Part shown: one piece after another, positions 26,334-36,280 of the stretch
Numbering within the stretch: position 1 is the first letter of the stretch
Layout of the letters: every line of letters begins with the position of its first letter
Assembly (NCBI GenBank): GCA_930633525.1
Contig: CAKNFP010000001.1
Location: forward strand, 3,471,501 to 3,535,500
Direction of reading: 5' to 3'
Source of the DNA: Hyphomicrobiales bacterium
GTDB taxonomy: Bacteria > Pseudomonadota > Alphaproteobacteria > Rhizobiales > Beijerinckiaceae
Length of the DNA: 64,000 nucleotides
Made by a program: the position numbers and the translations under genes
The notes under the pieces: model-generated
Database searches by the model: none
Told to the model about the DNA's origin: nothing
What the model saw: the letters and a program-made list of their open reading frames with translations, nothing else

Positions 26334-27393
26334 GAATATGGGTCACGAGCGCGTAGCTCATGACAAGCAGCGCGGCCATGGAAGCCAGCACCGCGACGGT
26401 GGCGCGCAGGCCGGTCTTGCGCAGGCTGGCGAAATTCACGCCAAGCCCGAGCGCCGCCATCGCCAAGACGGTGAAGACCGTCGCGGTCTGGCGGATCACC
26501 GGGATAATGGCATCGGGGATGATGCCGAGGGACCGTGCAACACTGAGCACGGCAAAGCCGATCACGAACCAGGGCACCAGTTTGAAGAAGGACAGGCGCA
26601 CCGCCCCCTGACCGGTATCCCGGGACGCGAGCGCGGCAGCAAAGACCACCGGCCCGAGCATCAATACCCGGATGAGTTTTACCAAGGTGCCGATCTGCGC
26701 GCTGACCAGGCCGACAGGCATCGTCGCGGCGAGCACCTGCGGCACCGCGTAGACGGTCAGGCCCGCCATGGCGCCGTATTGAAGTTCTGTCATCCCGAGA
26801 AGCGGAACGCTGAGCGGCAGCAACAACACCATGACGACGCCGAGCAGCGCCGTGAAGGCGACCGCCGCCGCCACGTCATTGCCGTCGGCCCGCATGACCG
26901 ACGCGACGGCCGCAATCGCCGAATTACCACAGATGGAATTGCCGCAGGCGACCAGCACCGCCATGGTATGCGGCAATCCGGAAAGGCGGCTGAGTGCGTA
27001 GCTGACGAAAAGCGAGCAAACCACCACAGCCGCGATGCCGATCAACAGCGGCCCTCCCGCGGCGATGATAGACGTCGCGCTCAGCGATGCGCCCAGCATC
27101 ATGACCGCCACTTCGAGCAAGGTTTTGGCGCTGAACTGGATGCCGGGGGCGAAAACTTTACCCGGTGACCACACGGCCCGGATCCCGGCGCCCATCAAGA
27201 TCGCAAGGACGAGCGCCTCGATATAAGGGTGCCCACTGATGCGGTATTCGACCGCCTCGATCACCCAAGCGATGATCCCGATGGCCGCGCATAGCGCGAC
27301 CCCTGGCAGGACAGTGAAGGCGGGAAGCTGGCGCCGATCCGACGCGAGCGCAGACACGAACGAGACCATGCCCCTAATGTGAGTTGATTTCAC
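26320..27393 (-). CDS. YeiH/UPF0324 family putative sulfate exporter
   Basis: A 357-residue membrane protein with about 10 hydrophobic segments, and the family features GHPYIEALVLAILMGAGIRAVWSPGKVFAPGIQFSAKTLLEVAVMMLGA, CGNSICGNSAIAAVA and GLTVYAVPQVLAA. The family is annotated as putative sulfate exporter; transport has hardly been tested. The GTG at 27393 is used, but the ATG at 27369 is a possible alternative. It is transcribed away from a LysR regulator, the same arrangement as yeiH-yeiE in E. coli. Confidence 0.82.
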   Translation of the reverse strand: MKSTHIRGMVSFVSALASDRRQLPAFTVLPGVALCAAIGIIAWVIEAVEYRISGHPYIEALVLAILMGAGIRAVWSPGKVFAPGIQFSAKTLLEVAVMMLGASLSATSIIAAGGPLLIGIAAVVVCSLFVSYALSRLSGLPHTMAVLVACGNSICGNSAIAAVASVMRADGNDVAAAVAFTALLGVVMVLLLPLSVPLLGMTELQYGAMAGLTVYAVPQVLAATMPVGLVSAQIGTLVKLIRVLMLGPVVFAAALASRDTGQGAVRLSFFKLVPWFVIGFAVLSVARSLGIIPDAIIPVIRQTATVFTVLAMAALGLGVNFASLRKTGLRATVAVLASMAALLVMSYALVTHIPINL

Positions 27394-27424
27394 CGGGATG
27401 CAAACGCATAGTTTTCATCCCGAC

Positions 27425-27439
27425 ATGAGTTTAATTCAT
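27425..27439. promoter_or_regulatory. Candidate LysR binding site (T-N11-A)
   Basis: ATGA-N7-TCAT in the 57-base gap between the divergent LysR and YeiH-type genes fits the T-N11-A dyad typical of LysR regulators. Confidence 0.4.
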
Positions 27440-27450
27440 ATGGATGCGCC

Positions 27451-28374
27451 ATGGCGCTCAATCTGCACCTTCTGCGTCTGTTCACGACTGTCGCCCAATG
27501 CGAGAGCTTTTCGCGTGCCGGCGACGCACTGGCTATCAGCCAGTCCGCCGTCTCGAAGGGTGTGCGTGAATTCGAACGACAGGTGGGCGTCGCGCTGCTC
27601 GACCGCACCCGCGGCAGTGTCGTTCTGACAGATGCCGGCCAGGCCCTGCTCCACCACGCAAAGCTTCTCTTCACCATCGAGCGCGGAGCGGAGGCCGAGC
27701 TGCAAGCCTTCCGCGGCATCGAGCGTGGCGGCCTGCATATTGGTGCCAGCACGACGATCGCGACCTATATCCTCCCCCCTGTCCTCGGCCTGTTCCATGA
27801 AGCGCATCCGACGATCCAGTTGCGGTTGACGAGCGCGAACACGCGCGACATCGCAAATCTGCTGACCTCCCGTTCCATCGATCTCGCCTTCGTGGAGGGG
27901 CCCGTGGATCTTCCCGGCCTGACACTCTCACCGTGGCGCGTCGACGAATTGGTGATCGTCTCGGCCCCCTCCCACCCCCTCGCCATGGCACGGAGGGCGA
28001 CAGCGCGGGATCTGGCCCAACACCGTCACATCGTCCGCGAACACGGCTCCGGCACCCGCGACGTCGTTGAAAGCGCGCTCCGCGATCTCGGCGTCATACC
28101 CGCCGAGACCATGGAGGTGGACAGCACCGCGGCCATCATGCAGGCGGTCGCGGCGGGGCTCGGAATCGCAGTGATTTCCCGGACGGCCGCGGCCGACATG
28201 CTCGCGCTGGGGAAGTTGCAGATCATCAATGTCCCGGGGGTGACTATCGGACGTTCGTTGAACCGCCTCACCGTCGCCGGGCGCCCCCTGTCATCCGCCG
28301 CGCTGATGTTCGATCGCTTCGCCGCCCGATCCGATGTCGGCGGCCAAAAACAACAGATTGATTATGTTATTTAA
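27451..28374 (+). CDS. LysR family transcriptional regulator (YeiE/CysB-like)
   Basis: A 307-residue regulator: N-terminal winged helix (LLRLFTTVAQCESFSRAGDALAISQSAVSKGVREFERQVGVALLDRT, residues 5-55) and a periplasmic-binding-like effector domain (about 90-295) with HGSGTRDVVE in the ligand pocket region. Divergent from the putative sulfate exporter, so its target is most likely that gene; in E. coli the homologue YeiE is linked to sulfite/sulfate homeostasis. The C-terminus (GGQKQQIDYVI) lies in an AT-rich stretch. Confidence 0.85.
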   Translation: MALNLHLLRLFTTVAQCESFSRAGDALAISQSAVSKGVREFERQVGVALLDRTRGSVVLTDAGQALLHHAKLLFTIERGAEAELQAFRGIERGGLHIGASTTIATYILPPVLGLFHEAHPTIQLRLTSANTRDIANLLTSRSIDLAFVEGPVDLPGLTLSPWRVDELVIVSAPSHPLAMARRATARDLAQHRHIVREHGSGTRDVVESALRDLGVIPAETMEVDSTAAIMQAVAAGLGIAVISRTAAADMLALGKLQIINVPGVTIGRSLNRLTVAGRPLSSAALMFDRFAARSDVGGQKQQIDYVI

Positions 28375-28426
28375 ATAAATATACAAATATGATTGACTGT
28401 GTGGAGAATTAACCGCGCGGCTCCGC

Positions 28427-28756
28427 ATGATCCTGACACTCAAGCACAATCTCATCAGACTGTTGAGCTTGGCCTTTGAGCCTCCCGCCGCCGCTGCGAC
28501 GAGTCCATTCGACCGCTGGACCGGGCAACGGTTGACGATCGTCGCAGTCGGCGAAGCGGAACTGACCGTCAAGGACGGACGGGGCGCGATCGACACGCTT
28601 CCCCTCAGCTACGGGCTGCAGCAGGCCCTCGCCAATGTCATGCATGATACGGGCCGCGACACACCCGCCGGCTTGGTTCTCCTGCGCGAGCCCTTCGATG
28701 TGGATGGCCTGCCCTTCTGGCAATGGGCCGTGCTGCCGCATCCGCTGGAACTGTGA
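28427..28756 (+). CDS. Hypothetical protein, 109 residues
   Basis: An ORF of 109 codons between the LysR gene and nikR with no recognised domain and no signal or membrane segment. It has a plausible alpha/beta composition and a conserved-looking end (GLPFWQWAVLPHPLEL), and third codon positions are GC-rich, but a larger ORF exists on the opposite strand (28409-28990) and there is no strong ribosome-binding site. Real gene status uncertain. Confidence 0.4.
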   Translation: MILTLKHNLIRLLSLAFEPPAAAATSPFDRWTGQRLTIVAVGEAELTVKDGRGAIDTLPLSYGLQQALANVMHDTGRDTPAGLVLLREPFDVDGLPFWQWAVLPHPLEL

Positions 28757-28890
28757 AGCTCCCGCCTCAGGCATCTTTTTGCAGCCCAGTGGTTCCAGCG
28801 CGCATCGCTGCGGAGCCCAAGCGTTCACTCTTGACATGCCTGCCAGGAATGCGGACCACATGACGCGGAAAGCCACCGGGGTGGTTTTAC

Positions 28891-28943
28891 GGGTTTGAAT
28901 GTCCTGGGCACGCGTGCCATCACAGGACGTGAAATTCAAACCC
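28891..28943. repeat. Nested inverted repeat upstream of nikR
   Basis: GGGTTTGAA (28891-28899) pairs with TTCAAACCC (28935-28943); inside, GTCCTG (28901-28906) pairs with CAGGAC (28923-28928); at the top is the perfect 12-base palindrome GGCACGCGTGCC (28907-28918). The whole can fold as one long three-part stem in the nikR leader. Just before it, CCACC/GGTGG followed by TTTT (28873-28887) resembles a small terminator. Confidence 0.6.
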
Positions 28944-28989
28944 ATCAAACTCGGCTGTCGGCTCCGGCAGCCAGAGAGGATGCCGCGCA

Positions 28990-29490
28990 ATGCAACGGAT
29001 CACCGTGACGATTGACGACGACCTCCTGGCCGGGATCGACGCCTTCTGCGAACGCAAGGGATACCAGAGCCGCTCCGAGGCGTTGCGTGATGTCATCCGC
29101 GCCGAGTTCTCGCGCAAGGAAACCCTGGAGGAGGCCTTGCCGCCCAGCAAGGCGCAGGGCCACGGCGTTCTTTCCTACGTGTATGATCACCACACGCGCG
29201 CCCTGGCGAGCCGTCTGACTTCGAATCACCACGACCATTCGGATCTGTCGGTCGCGACGATGCACGTGCACGTCGACCACGACCTCTGCCTCGAGGTGTC
29301 AATTCTCAAGGGCACCGTCCACGCCATGCAGCATTTTGCCGACAGCGTTTCGAGCCAGCGTGGCGTGCGCCATGGCCATCTTCATGTGATGCCAGCCGGC
29401 TCGGACGAAGCACACGAGCACGGGCATGGGCATGGGCACGCTCACACCCATCCCGCCGGCCTCGAAGGCCATCATCATCACGACGATTGA
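28990..29490 (+). CDS. nikR: NikR, nickel-responsive regulator with His-rich C-terminal tail
   Basis: A 166-residue regulator. Residues 1-45 form the ribbon-helix-helix DNA-binding part (QRITVTIDDDLLAGIDAF, SRSEALRDVIRAEF). The ACT-like nickel domain keeps the high-affinity site: His92, His94 and Cys100 in MHVHVDHDLC plus a histidine of NHHDH (about 80-83). Length is about 30 residues beyond E. coli NikR: residues 138-166 carry 11 histidines (HEHGHGHGHAHTH, then HHHH), a tail like those of HypB or SlyD nickel-storage proteins. It precedes nikABCDE, whose promoter carries the expected NikR operator. Confidence 0.95.
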   Translation: MQRITVTIDDDLLAGIDAFCERKGYQSRSEALRDVIRAEFSRKETLEEALPPSKAQGHGVLSYVYDHHTRALASRLTSNHHDHSDLSVATMHVHVDHDLCLEVSILKGTVHAMQHFADSVSSQRGVRHGHLHVMPAGSDEAHEHGHGHGHAHTHPAGLEGHHHHDD

Positions 29491-29588
29491 TAGAGGGCGC
29501 CTCGGCGCGCCGAGCTGCGCGCGAGCCGGCGCAAGCTCATTAAATACTGTGCTTCAATGCTATTTCGATCAGCATCGCTAAATCCCGA

Positions 29589-29617
29589 TTGCGCCAGCAG
29601 TATGATGTTTCTATAAA
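29589..29617 (+). promoter_or_regulatory. nikA promoter
   Basis: TTGCGC (29589-29594) and TATAAA (29612-29617) are spaced by 17 bases upstream of nikA. The -10 lies within the NikR operator. Confidence 0.5.
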
Positions 29618-29627
29618 ATCATCATAC
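29600..29627. promoter_or_regulatory. NikR operator
   Basis: GTATGA-N16-TCATAC, the exact consensus of the E. coli NikR operator; here the arms extend to GTATGATG (29600-29607) and CATCATAC (29620-29627). It covers the -10 of the nikA promoter, so nickel-loaded NikR should repress nikABCDE. Confidence 0.92.
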
Positions 29628-29659
29628 TTGAGTGTGGCAGCGACAGGCGGGGCTCAGCA

Positions 29660-31246
29660 ATGCGCAAGTTATTCCGATCGCTCGGCGGGGTCGGTTTTGC
29701 ACTGGCGGCCGTTTGCGTGACGCCCGCCCAGACGGCGCAGGCTCAGACGCTCAATTTCTCCTGGCCGCAGAACGTCGGCCCACTCAACCCCCATCTCTAT
29801 TCACCCAATCAGATGTTCGCGCAGGCGATGGTCTATGAGCCGCTCGTCCGCTACCAGGCGGACGGCAAGGTCATTCCGTGGCTCGCGCAGTCGTGGGATA
29901 TCTCCGAGGACGGCAGGACCTACACCTTCAAGCTGCGGCCCGGCGTCAAGTTCTCAAACGGCGAACCTTTCAACGCGGAGGCGGCGGTCGCCAATTTCGA
30001 CGCGGTTCTCGCCAACCGCAAGCGGCACGCCTGGCTCGAACTCGCCAACCAGATCGTGAAGGCCGAGGCACTCGACGAAGGGACGCTGCGGCTGACGCTG
30101 AAGGATGCCTATTACCCGGTCTTGCAGGAACTCGCCCTCCCCCGGCCGTTCCGGTTCGTTGCGCCCTCGCAGTTCGGCGAGAAGGGCGGCACGATGGACG
30201 GCATCAAGGCACCGATCGGCACAGGTCCCTGGACGCTCGATGCGATCAGCCTCGGCGAACATGACATCTTCAAGCGCAGCGCCAACTACTGGGGCGACAA
30301 GCCGGCCTTCGAGCAGGTCGTCGTCAAGGTCATTCCCGATCCCAACACCCGCGCCATCGCCCTCGAGACCGGCGAGATCGACCTGATCTACGGGGCCGAC
30401 GGCCCGATCTCGCCGGACACCTTCGCGCGATTCGCGCAAGGCAAGACCTACAGCGCCCGCCTCTCCGAACCGCTGGAGACGCGGCCGCTCGCCATCAACA
30501 CCAACCGGGCGCCGACCAACGAACTTGCCGTGCGACAGGCGATCAACCATGCCGTCGACAAGGACACGATGATCAAGACGGTGCTCTACGGCACCCAGAA
30601 GCGCGCCGACACCCTGTTCGCGCCCAATGTGCCCTATGCCGACATCGGCCTGAAGCCTTATGCGTTCGACCCGGCCCAGGCGGCTGCGATTCTCGACAAG
30701 GCGGGCTGGGTGCTGGCGCCCGGCCAGCCGATCCGTGTGAAGGACGGCAAGCCGCTCTCGGTCGAGCTGAACTATGTCGGTCCGGACGCGGTGGCGAAAT
30801 CCATGGCGGAGGTGATTCAGGCGGATCTGCGCAAGGTCGGCATCGACGCCGTCCTCGTCGGCGAAGAGGAGAGCAGCGTCTATGCCCGCCAGCGCGACGG
30901 GCGCTTCGGCATGATCTTCAATCGCACCTGGGGCGCGCCCTACGACCCGCATGCCTTCCTCAGCTCCATGCGGCTGCCCTCGCACGCGGATTACCAGGCG
31001 CAACTCGGCCTGCCGAACAAGGCGGAGATCGATGCCGACATCGGCGCCGCGCTCATCTCGACGGATGAGGAGAAGCGCCGGACGCTCTACGCGAAGATCC
31101 TCACCAGTCTTCACGATCAGGCCGTCTATCTGCCGCTGACCTACGTGACGGCGATCGCTGTCGCCAAACCGGCGCTGGGCGAGATCCCCTTCGGGGCCAT
31201 GTCGAGCGAGATCCCGTTCGACAAGATCAAGCCTGCAAACCGCTGA
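29660..31246 (+). CDS. nikA: NikA, nickel-binding periplasmic protein
   Basis: A 528-residue family-5 binding protein with a Sec signal peptide (about residues 1-28, ending AQA). Diagnostic NikA stretches are [33 protein letters not shown] and [18 protein letters not shown]. It delivers chelated Ni(II) to NikBC. It is the first gene of nikABCDE and is controlled through the operator at 29600-29627. Nickel would feed urease or hydrogenase enzymes, none of which are in this window. Confidence 0.95.
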   Translation: MRKLFRSLGGVGFALAAVCVTPAQTAQAQTLNFSWPQNVGPLNPHLYSPNQMFAQAMVYEPLVRYQADGKVIPWLAQSWDISEDGRTYTFKLRPGVKFSNGEPFNAEAAVANFDAVLANRKRHAWLELANQIVKAEALDEGTLRLTLKDAYYPVLQELALPRPFRFVAPSQFGEKGGTMDGIKAPIGTGPWTLDAISLGEHDIFKRSANYWGDKPAFEQVVVKVIPDPNTRAIALETGEIDLIYGADGPISPDTFARFAQGKTYSARLSEPLETRPLAINTNRAPTNELAVRQAINHAVDKDTMIKTVLYGTQKRADTLFAPNVPYADIGLKPYAFDPAQAAAILDKAGWVLAPGQPIRVKDGKPLSVELNYVGPDAVAKSMAEVIQADLRKVGIDAVLVGEEESSVYARQRDGRFGMIFNRTWGAPYDPHAFLSSMRLPSHADYQAQLGLPNKAEIDADIGAALISTDEEKRRTLYAKILTSLHDQAVYLPLTYVTAIAVAKPALGEIPFGAMSSEIPFDKIKPANR

Positions 31247-31256
31247 GCCGCGCCCG

Positions 31257-32201
31257 ATGGCTTCCTTCATCGTCAGGCGTATCCTGCTCCTCGTTCCGAT
31301 GCTGCTAGGCGCCTCGCTCGTCATCTTCCTGATGCTGAGGCTGGGGCCAAGCGACCCCGCCCTCGACTATCTCCGGCTGTCGCGTATCCCGCCGACCGAC
31401 CAGGCCCTTGTCGAAGCACGCACCATGCTTGGCTTGGACAAGCCCCTGCTGACGCAATATGTCCTCTGGCTGTGGGACGCGCTGAGGCTCGATTTCGGCA
31501 CATCCTATGCCTTGCAGCGCCCTGTCTTGCCGGAGGTGCTGCATTTCCTGCCCGCGACGCTGCAACTCGCCGGCATCGCGCTCGCCTTCACGCTCCTCGT
31601 CTCCGTGCCGCTCGGCATGTGGGCCGCCCGGCATCGCGACAAATGGCCGGATCAGGTGGTGCGCGGCATCGCCTTCCTCGGCGTCTCGATGCCCAACTTC
31701 TGGCTCGGTTTCCTGCTCGTGCTGCTCTTCTCGCTGCAACTCGGATGGCTGCCGCCGATGGGCCGGGGCACCCCCGCTCATCTCATCATGCCGGTGATCG
31801 CCATCTGCTTCATGTCGCTGGCCATCAACGCGCGGCTCTTAAGGGCCAGCATGCTGGAGGTCGCCGGGCAGCGGCATGTATACTACGCGCGCCTCAGGGG
31901 CCTCAGCGACGGCAAGGTCGAGCGCGGCCATGTGCTGCGCAACGCGATCCTGCCGATCATTACCGCGACCGGCATGCATGCGGGTGAACTCATCGGCGGC
32001 ACGCTGGTGATCGAAAGCGTGTTCGGCTGGCCGGGCCTCGGCCGCTATGCCGTCTCGGCCATATTCAACCGCGACTATCCCGTCATCCAGTGCTTCACAC
32101 TCATGATGGTGCTGATCTTCGTGCTGTGTAACCTCCTCGTCGACATCTTCTATGCCTGGGCCGATCCACGCATCCGCCTCAACGCCGGGAGTGCGGAATG
32201 A
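31257..32201 (+). CDS. nikB: NikB, nickel ABC transporter permease
   Basis: A 314-residue permease of the DppB class: [20 protein letters not shown] after the first helix, [17 protein letters not shown], and [26 protein letters not shown] near the C-terminus. Starts 10 bases after nikA; its end overlaps nikC (ATGA). Confidence 0.93.
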   Translation: MASFIVRRILLLVPMLLGASLVIFLMLRLGPSDPALDYLRLSRIPPTDQALVEARTMLGLDKPLLTQYVLWLWDALRLDFGTSYALQRPVLPEVLHFLPATLQLAGIALAFTLLVSVPLGMWAARHRDKWPDQVVRGIAFLGVSMPNFWLGFLLVLLFSLQLGWLPPMGRGTPAHLIMPVIAICFMSLAINARLLRASMLEVAGQRHVYYARLRGLSDGKVERGHVLRNAILPIITATGMHAGELIGGTLVIESVFGWPGLGRYAVSAIFNRDYPVIQCFTLMMVLIFVLCNLLVDIFYAWADPRIRLNAGSAE

Positions 32202-33076
32202 CCGCGATCGTCGAGCACGAAGGCCCGGCCGTCGCATCGCCGCGCGGCTTCTTCGCCAGCATGCGCTGGAGTTCGCGCATCGCCTGCGGGCTCGTCGCCA
32301 TCCTCCTCCTGGCGGCCATCGCCGCGCCCCTGATCGCGCCCTATGATCCGAACGCGGTCGACTTGCCCGGGCGTCTGCAGGGGCCTAGCCTCGCCCATTG
32401 GATGGGCACCGATCATCTCGGCCGCGACATGCTCTCCCGCCTGATCCACGGGTCCCGCGTCTCGCTCGGCGCGGTCGCCATTGCACTCTCGGGCATCATC
32501 GCGCTCGGCATCGTCATCGGCGGTACCTCCGCCGTGCTGGGCGGCCGTGCCGACCAGCTCATCATGCGCTGCTGCGACGTGTTCCTGACGTTCCCGACCA
32601 TCGTGCTGGCCCTGTTCATGGTCGGCATGCTGGGCACGGGCCTCGTCAACGTGATCATCGCGATCGTGCTCTCGCACTGGGCCTGGTACGCGCGCATCGT
32701 GCGTGGGCTCGTTCTCTCCTTCAAGCGCCGCGATTTCATTCTGGCGGCGCGTGTTGCCGGCGCCAGCCGCACGCGCATCTTCATCGAGCATCTGCTGCCG
32801 CCGACCTTTGCCCAGCTCGTCGTGCTGGCGACGCTCGACATCGGCCATATCATGCTGCACGTCTCCGGCCTGTCGTTCCTCGGCCTCGGCGTGATGGCGC
32901 CGACAGCGGAATGGGGCGTCATGATCAACGACGCGCGGCAGTTCGTCTGGACGGAGCCAATGCTGCTGTTCTGGCCGGGATTTGCGCTGTTCGTGGCGGT
33001 CGCGGCGTTCAATCTCGCGGGCGACGCCATTCGCGACAAGCTGGATCCGCATCTCGCGGCGGAGCACCAGCACTGA
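32198..33076 (+). CDS. nikC: NikC, nickel ABC transporter permease
   Basis: A 292-residue permease of the DppC class with [38 protein letters not shown] and the EAA loop [21 protein letters not shown]. The start ATG overlaps the nikB stop; the stop TGA shares its last base with the nikD ATG (TGATG). Confidence 0.93.
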   Translation: MTAIVEHEGPAVASPRGFFASMRWSSRIACGLVAILLLAAIAAPLIAPYDPNAVDLPGRLQGPSLAHWMGTDHLGRDMLSRLIHGSRVSLGAVAIALSGIIALGIVIGGTSAVLGGRADQLIMRCCDVFLTFPTIVLALFMVGMLGTGLVNVIIAIVLSHWAWYARIVRGLVLSFKRRDFILAARVAGASRTRIFIEHLLPPTFAQLVVLATLDIGHIMLHVSGLSFLGLGVMAPTAEWGVMINDARQFVWTEPMLLFWPGFALFVAVAAFNLAGDAIRDKLDPHLAAEHQH

Positions 33077-33858
33077 TGCCGACGCTCGCCATCGAAGACC
33101 TCACCATCACGACGCATCGGCACGGCCGGGAGATCGCCCTCGTCGACGGGCTCACGCTTACCCTGGAGACAGGGCGAATCCTCGCGCTGGTGGGGCCAAG
33201 CGGTTCTGGCAAATCCCTGACGGCAAGCGGCGCGCAGGGCGTGCTGCCGGCCGGGGTAAACCGCCGGACCGGTCGTATCCTGCTGGATGGAGAGGAAAAG
33301 CCGGCCGCGTCGCTGCGCGGACGCACCATCGCCACCATCATGCAGAACCCGCGCAGCGCCTTCAATCCGGTGAGAACCATGCGCGCCCACGCGATGGAAA
33401 CGCTGGCCGCCGTGGGCCACCGGGATGCCCGCTCCGAGAACGCGGTGCGTGAGACTATGGCGGAGGTCGGTCTCGACGATCCCGCGCGGATCCTAGAGCT
33501 TCATCCGTTCGAGATGAGCGGCGGCATGCTCCAGCGCATGATGATCGCGCTCGCACTCTTGTCCCGTGCACCGTTTCTCTTCGCCGACGAGCCGACGACG
33601 GACATCGACCTCGTGGTGCAGGCGCGCCTGCTCGATCTCATCGAACGTGTCGCCCGGGACCGCAATCTCGGCGTCCTGCTCATCACCCACGACATGGGCG
33701 TGGTGGCACGGCTCGCCGATGACATGGCCGTCATGAGCGCGGGCCGGATCGTCGAACGCGGCTCGGTGCGCGCGATCTTCGACGCGCCGGCGCATCCGGT
33801 CACCCAGAGCCTCATCGCCGCGCATCTGGCGCTCTATGTCGACGAGGAGGTGGCGTGA
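33076..33858 (+). CDS. nikD: NikD, nickel ABC transporter ATPase
   Basis: A 260-residue ATPase: Walker [23 protein letters not shown] after the Q-loop, signature MSGGMLQRM, Walker [13 protein letters not shown]. Shorter at the C-terminus than peptide ATPases, as usual for NikD. Coupled to nikC by TGATG and to nikE by a four-base overlap (GTGA). Confidence 0.93.
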   Translation: MPTLAIEDLTITTHRHGREIALVDGLTLTLETGRILALVGPSGSGKSLTASGAQGVLPAGVNRRTGRILLDGEEKPAASLRGRTIATIMQNPRSAFNPVRTMRAHAMETLAAVGHRDARSENAVRETMAEVGLDDPARILELHPFEMSGGMLQRMMIALALLSRAPFLFADEPTTDIDLVVQARLLDLIERVARDRNLGVLLITHDMGVVARLADDMAVMSAGRIVERGSVRAIFDAPAHPVTQSLIAAHLALYVDEEVA

Positions 33859-34664
33859 CGGCTTTGATCGAAGCGCGCGGTATCGGCCGCAGCTATCGCA
33901 GCTTTTCGCTGGTCGGCCGCTCGGCGCCCAAGACGGTGCTCGATGGCGTCGACCTGGCGATCCAGCCTGGCGAGACGCTTGGCCTGCTCGGCCGCAGCGG
34001 CTGTGGAAAGAGTACGCTGGGGCGGCTCATCCTTGGCCTGGAGAAGCCGGACCGGGGCGATATCCGCTTCAAGGGCACGGCGCTCAGCGCGCTCGACGGC
34101 GAGGCCATGCTCGCTTTCCGCCGCGCTGTCCAGGTGGTGTTCCAGGACTCGCTGGAAGCCGTGAACCCGCGCCACAGCGTCGAACGCATCGTCGCCGAGC
34201 CCCTGCGCCACCTTACCGACCTTGACGAGCGCCAGCGGGCCGCGCGCGTCCGCGAGCTCCTTGTCGAAGTGGGGCTTGCACCGGATGATGCCGAAAAGCT
34301 GCCCGTGCAGATGAGCGGCGGACAGTTGCAGCGTGTCTGCATCGCCCGGGCGCTGGCGCCGCAGCCCGAGCTCATCGTGCTGGACGAGGCGGTGTCGAAC
34401 CTCGACCTCGTGCTGCAGATCCAGACCATCGACCTGTTCAAGCAGATCCAGGCGGCGCGCGGCACGGCCTTTCTCTTCGTCACCCACGACCTCAGGCTCG
34501 TCCACCGCTTCTGCGAACGCGTGATCGTCATGGATGGAGGCCGCATCGTCGAGAACGTCCCGGTGACCCGGCCGCTTCACTTCACCCACCCGGCCGCGCG
34601 CGCTCTGCAAGGGGCAGTCCTGCCTGCACGGCCGGCTCAACGTCACGAGCAGCGGACATACTGA
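33855..34664 (+). CDS. nikE: NikE, nickel ABC transporter ATPase
   Basis: A 269-residue ATPase: Walker [24 protein letters not shown], signature MSGGQLQRV, Walker [13 protein letters not shown] with Ala in place of the usual Pro after DE, a substitution also typical of NikE. GTG start at 33855 overlaps the nikD stop. Last gene of the operon; the 57-base gap to the convergent GlcG-like gene has no obvious terminator. Confidence 0.93.
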   Translation: MTALIEARGIGRSYRSFSLVGRSAPKTVLDGVDLAIQPGETLGLLGRSGCGKSTLGRLILGLEKPDRGDIRFKGTALSALDGEAMLAFRRAVQVVFQDSLEAVNPRHSVERIVAEPLRHLTDLDERQRAARVRELLVEVGLAPDDAEKLPVQMSGGQLQRVCIARALAPQPELIVLDEAVSNLDLVLQIQTIDLFKQIQAARGTAFLFVTHDLRLVHRFCERVIVMDGGRIVENVPVTRPLHFTHPAARALQGAVLPARPAQRHEQRTY

Positions 34665-34721
34665 CCGGTCATGCCGTGGCGTTGATTGGCCGGAGTCGAC
34701 GCGAGGCGACGTGAATGCGGC

Positions 34722-35135
34722 TCAGCCGAGTGCCGCCAGCCCCGCGCGGGCCGCGGCGATGTCGGTCTCCGCATCCCCACCGCTGACGCCGATGCCGCCT
34801 GCGGCACCGCCCTCGACTGCGATCGGCAATCCCCCGGGCAAGGGCGACAGCCGTCCGCCGAACTGGATATTGGCCCCGAAGCCCGGCTGGCCGGGCTGCA
34901 CAACGGCAGCGAGTTCATGGGTCGCGCGCTGATGAGCCGCCGCCGTCCACGCCTTGTTGATGGCCATCTCGACGGTCGTCAGCCGCGCCCGGTCGTCGCG
35001 CAGGAGGACAAGCGGCGTGCCGGTCGTGTCGACCACGCAGACCGCGAGCGCATGACCGCGCCCGGCGCCCGCCTCGAGCGCCGCCGACGCGACCTTCAAG
35101 GCCTCAGTCGTCTCAATGCTGAGTATCTGTCGCAT
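34722..35135 (-). CDS. GlcG/HbpS family protein
   Basis: A 137-residue protein of the GlcG/HbpS (DUF336) family: LALAVCVVDTTGTPLVLLRDD-like N-terminal half, INKAWTAAAHQRATHELA in the middle and GGLPIAVEGGAAGGIGVSGG near the end. Members are often encoded beside glycolate or sugar-acid genes and some bind haem or cobalamin; function here is unknown. It lies 10 bases behind the ATPase gene of the sugar-type importer and is probably the last gene of that operon. Confidence 0.8.
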   Translation of the reverse strand: MRQILSIETTEALKVASAALEAGAGRGHALAVCVVDTTGTPLVLLRDDRARLTTVEMAINKAWTAAAHQRATHELAAVVQPGQPGFGANIQFGGRLSPLPGGLPIAVEGGAAGGIGVSGGDAETDIAAARAGLAALG

Positions 35136-35145
35136 CGCAATCGCC

Positions 35146-36264
35146 TTATTGACCGACCGCGAGGCCGGACGTCACGTCGAACCAGCGCGTGCGGCCCGGG
35201 TGGGACGCCTTGAGACCCACAGTCTCGCCGGGCTGGGTCGTGACTTCGGCCGGCAGGAAGGCGGTGACGAGCGTCTCACCGATATCGGCACGCATCAGGC
35301 AGCGTGAGCCGAGGAACTCGACCGTCCGCACCACCCCGGTCAGCTCGGCCTCATCAGCCGGGCAAAGCACAAGATCTTCCGGCCGGATGCCGGCACACAA
35401 CCCGCCGGGCCCAGCCTTCACGGTCGGCGGAAGCGCGATCGCGACGCCAGCCGCGCGCAACCGGCCATCGCCGATATCGCCGTTCAGGATATTCATGCCT
35501 GGCTCGCCGAGAAAGCGCGCGACGAACAGATTGGCCGGCCGGTCGTAAAGCTCCCGTGGCGCCCCCACCTGCTCGATGCGCCCGGCCGACATCACGGCGA
35601 TGATGTCCGACAGCGTCATCGCCTCACCCTGATCGTGGGTGACATAGAGCATGGTGGCGCCGAGCCGCTGGTGGAGATCCTTCAGCTCGGAGCGCATCTG
35701 CACCCTGAGCTGCTGGTCGAGGTTCGAGAGCGGCTCATCCAGGAGATAGATGGTCGGCGTGCGCACCATCGCCCGCCCCAATGCCACGCGCTGGCGCTGG
35801 CCGCCGGAGATCTCCCGGGGGAAGCGCTCCAGCAGCTTGTCGAGGCCGAGCATCCTTGCGGCATCCGTCACCTTGCGGTTGACCTCGGTCTCGGTGGTGC
35901 GCCGGCGCTTCGCCCGCAGGGGAAAGGCGATGTTCTCGAAGATCGTGAGATGCGGATAGAGCGCGTAGGACTGGAACACCATGGCGATGTCCCGGTCCGC
36001 CGGCGGCACCGTCGTCACGTCCTTGTCGCCGATGTAGATATGCCCCTGGCTCGGCAGCTCCAACCCGGCGATCATGCTGAGCGTCGTCGACTTCCCGCAG
36101 CCGGAGGGGCCGAGAAGCGTCACGAATTGTCCCGGTGCGATGGTGAGGTTGACATCGCCGACCGCCGTGACCGAACCGAAGCGCTTGGCGACATCGACGA
36201 AGCGGACCGAACGCGCGGAGGCGCCGACGGCGCGTGATGCGATATCCTGGCTGTGCACGTTCAT
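35146..36264 (-). CDS. ABC transporter ATPase, UgpC/MalK type
   Basis: A 372-residue ATPase: Walker A GPSGCGKST, signature [10 protein letters not shown], Walker B IYLLDEPLSNLD, and a C-terminal TOBE domain (about residues 285-365). Such ATPases serve sugar, polyol or glycerol-phosphate importers. Separated from the MalG-type permease gene by 140 bases that hold a tandem repeat (36281-36357). Confidence 0.9.
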   Translation of the reverse strand: MNVHSQDIASRAVGASARSVRFVDVAKRFGSVTAVGDVNLTIAPGQFVTLLGPSGCGKSTTLSMIAGLELPSQGHIYIGDKDVTTVPPADRDIAMVFQSYALYPHLTIFENIAFPLRAKRRRTTETEVNRKVTDAARMLGLDKLLERFPREISGGQRQRVALGRAMVRTPTIYLLDEPLSNLDQQLRVQMRSELKDLHQRLGATMLYVTHDQGEAMTLSDIIAVMSAGRIEQVGAPRELYDRPANLFVARFLGEPGMNILNGDIGDGRLRAAGVAIALPPTVKAGPGGLCAGIRPEDLVLCPADEAELTGVVRTVEFLGSRCLMRADIGETLVTAFLPAEVTTQPGETVGLKASHPGRTRWFDVTSGLAVGQ

Positions 36265-36280
36265 TCCTTGGCTCTCACAT

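Noticed and set aside
28409..28990. 193-codon minus-strand frame upstream of nikR
   Set aside because: No domain and Arg/Gln-rich, low-information sequence; the plus-strand 109-codon ORF is slightly more gene-like, but neither is certain.
29441..29490. His-rich end of nikR considered as a frameshift artefact
   Set aside because: The frame stays open, codon use remains GC3-rich and the tail resembles known nickel-binding tails, so it is kept as real.
29954..31324. 456-codon minus-strand frame opposite nikA
   Set aside because: Antisense shadow of nikA in GC-rich sequence; no motifs.
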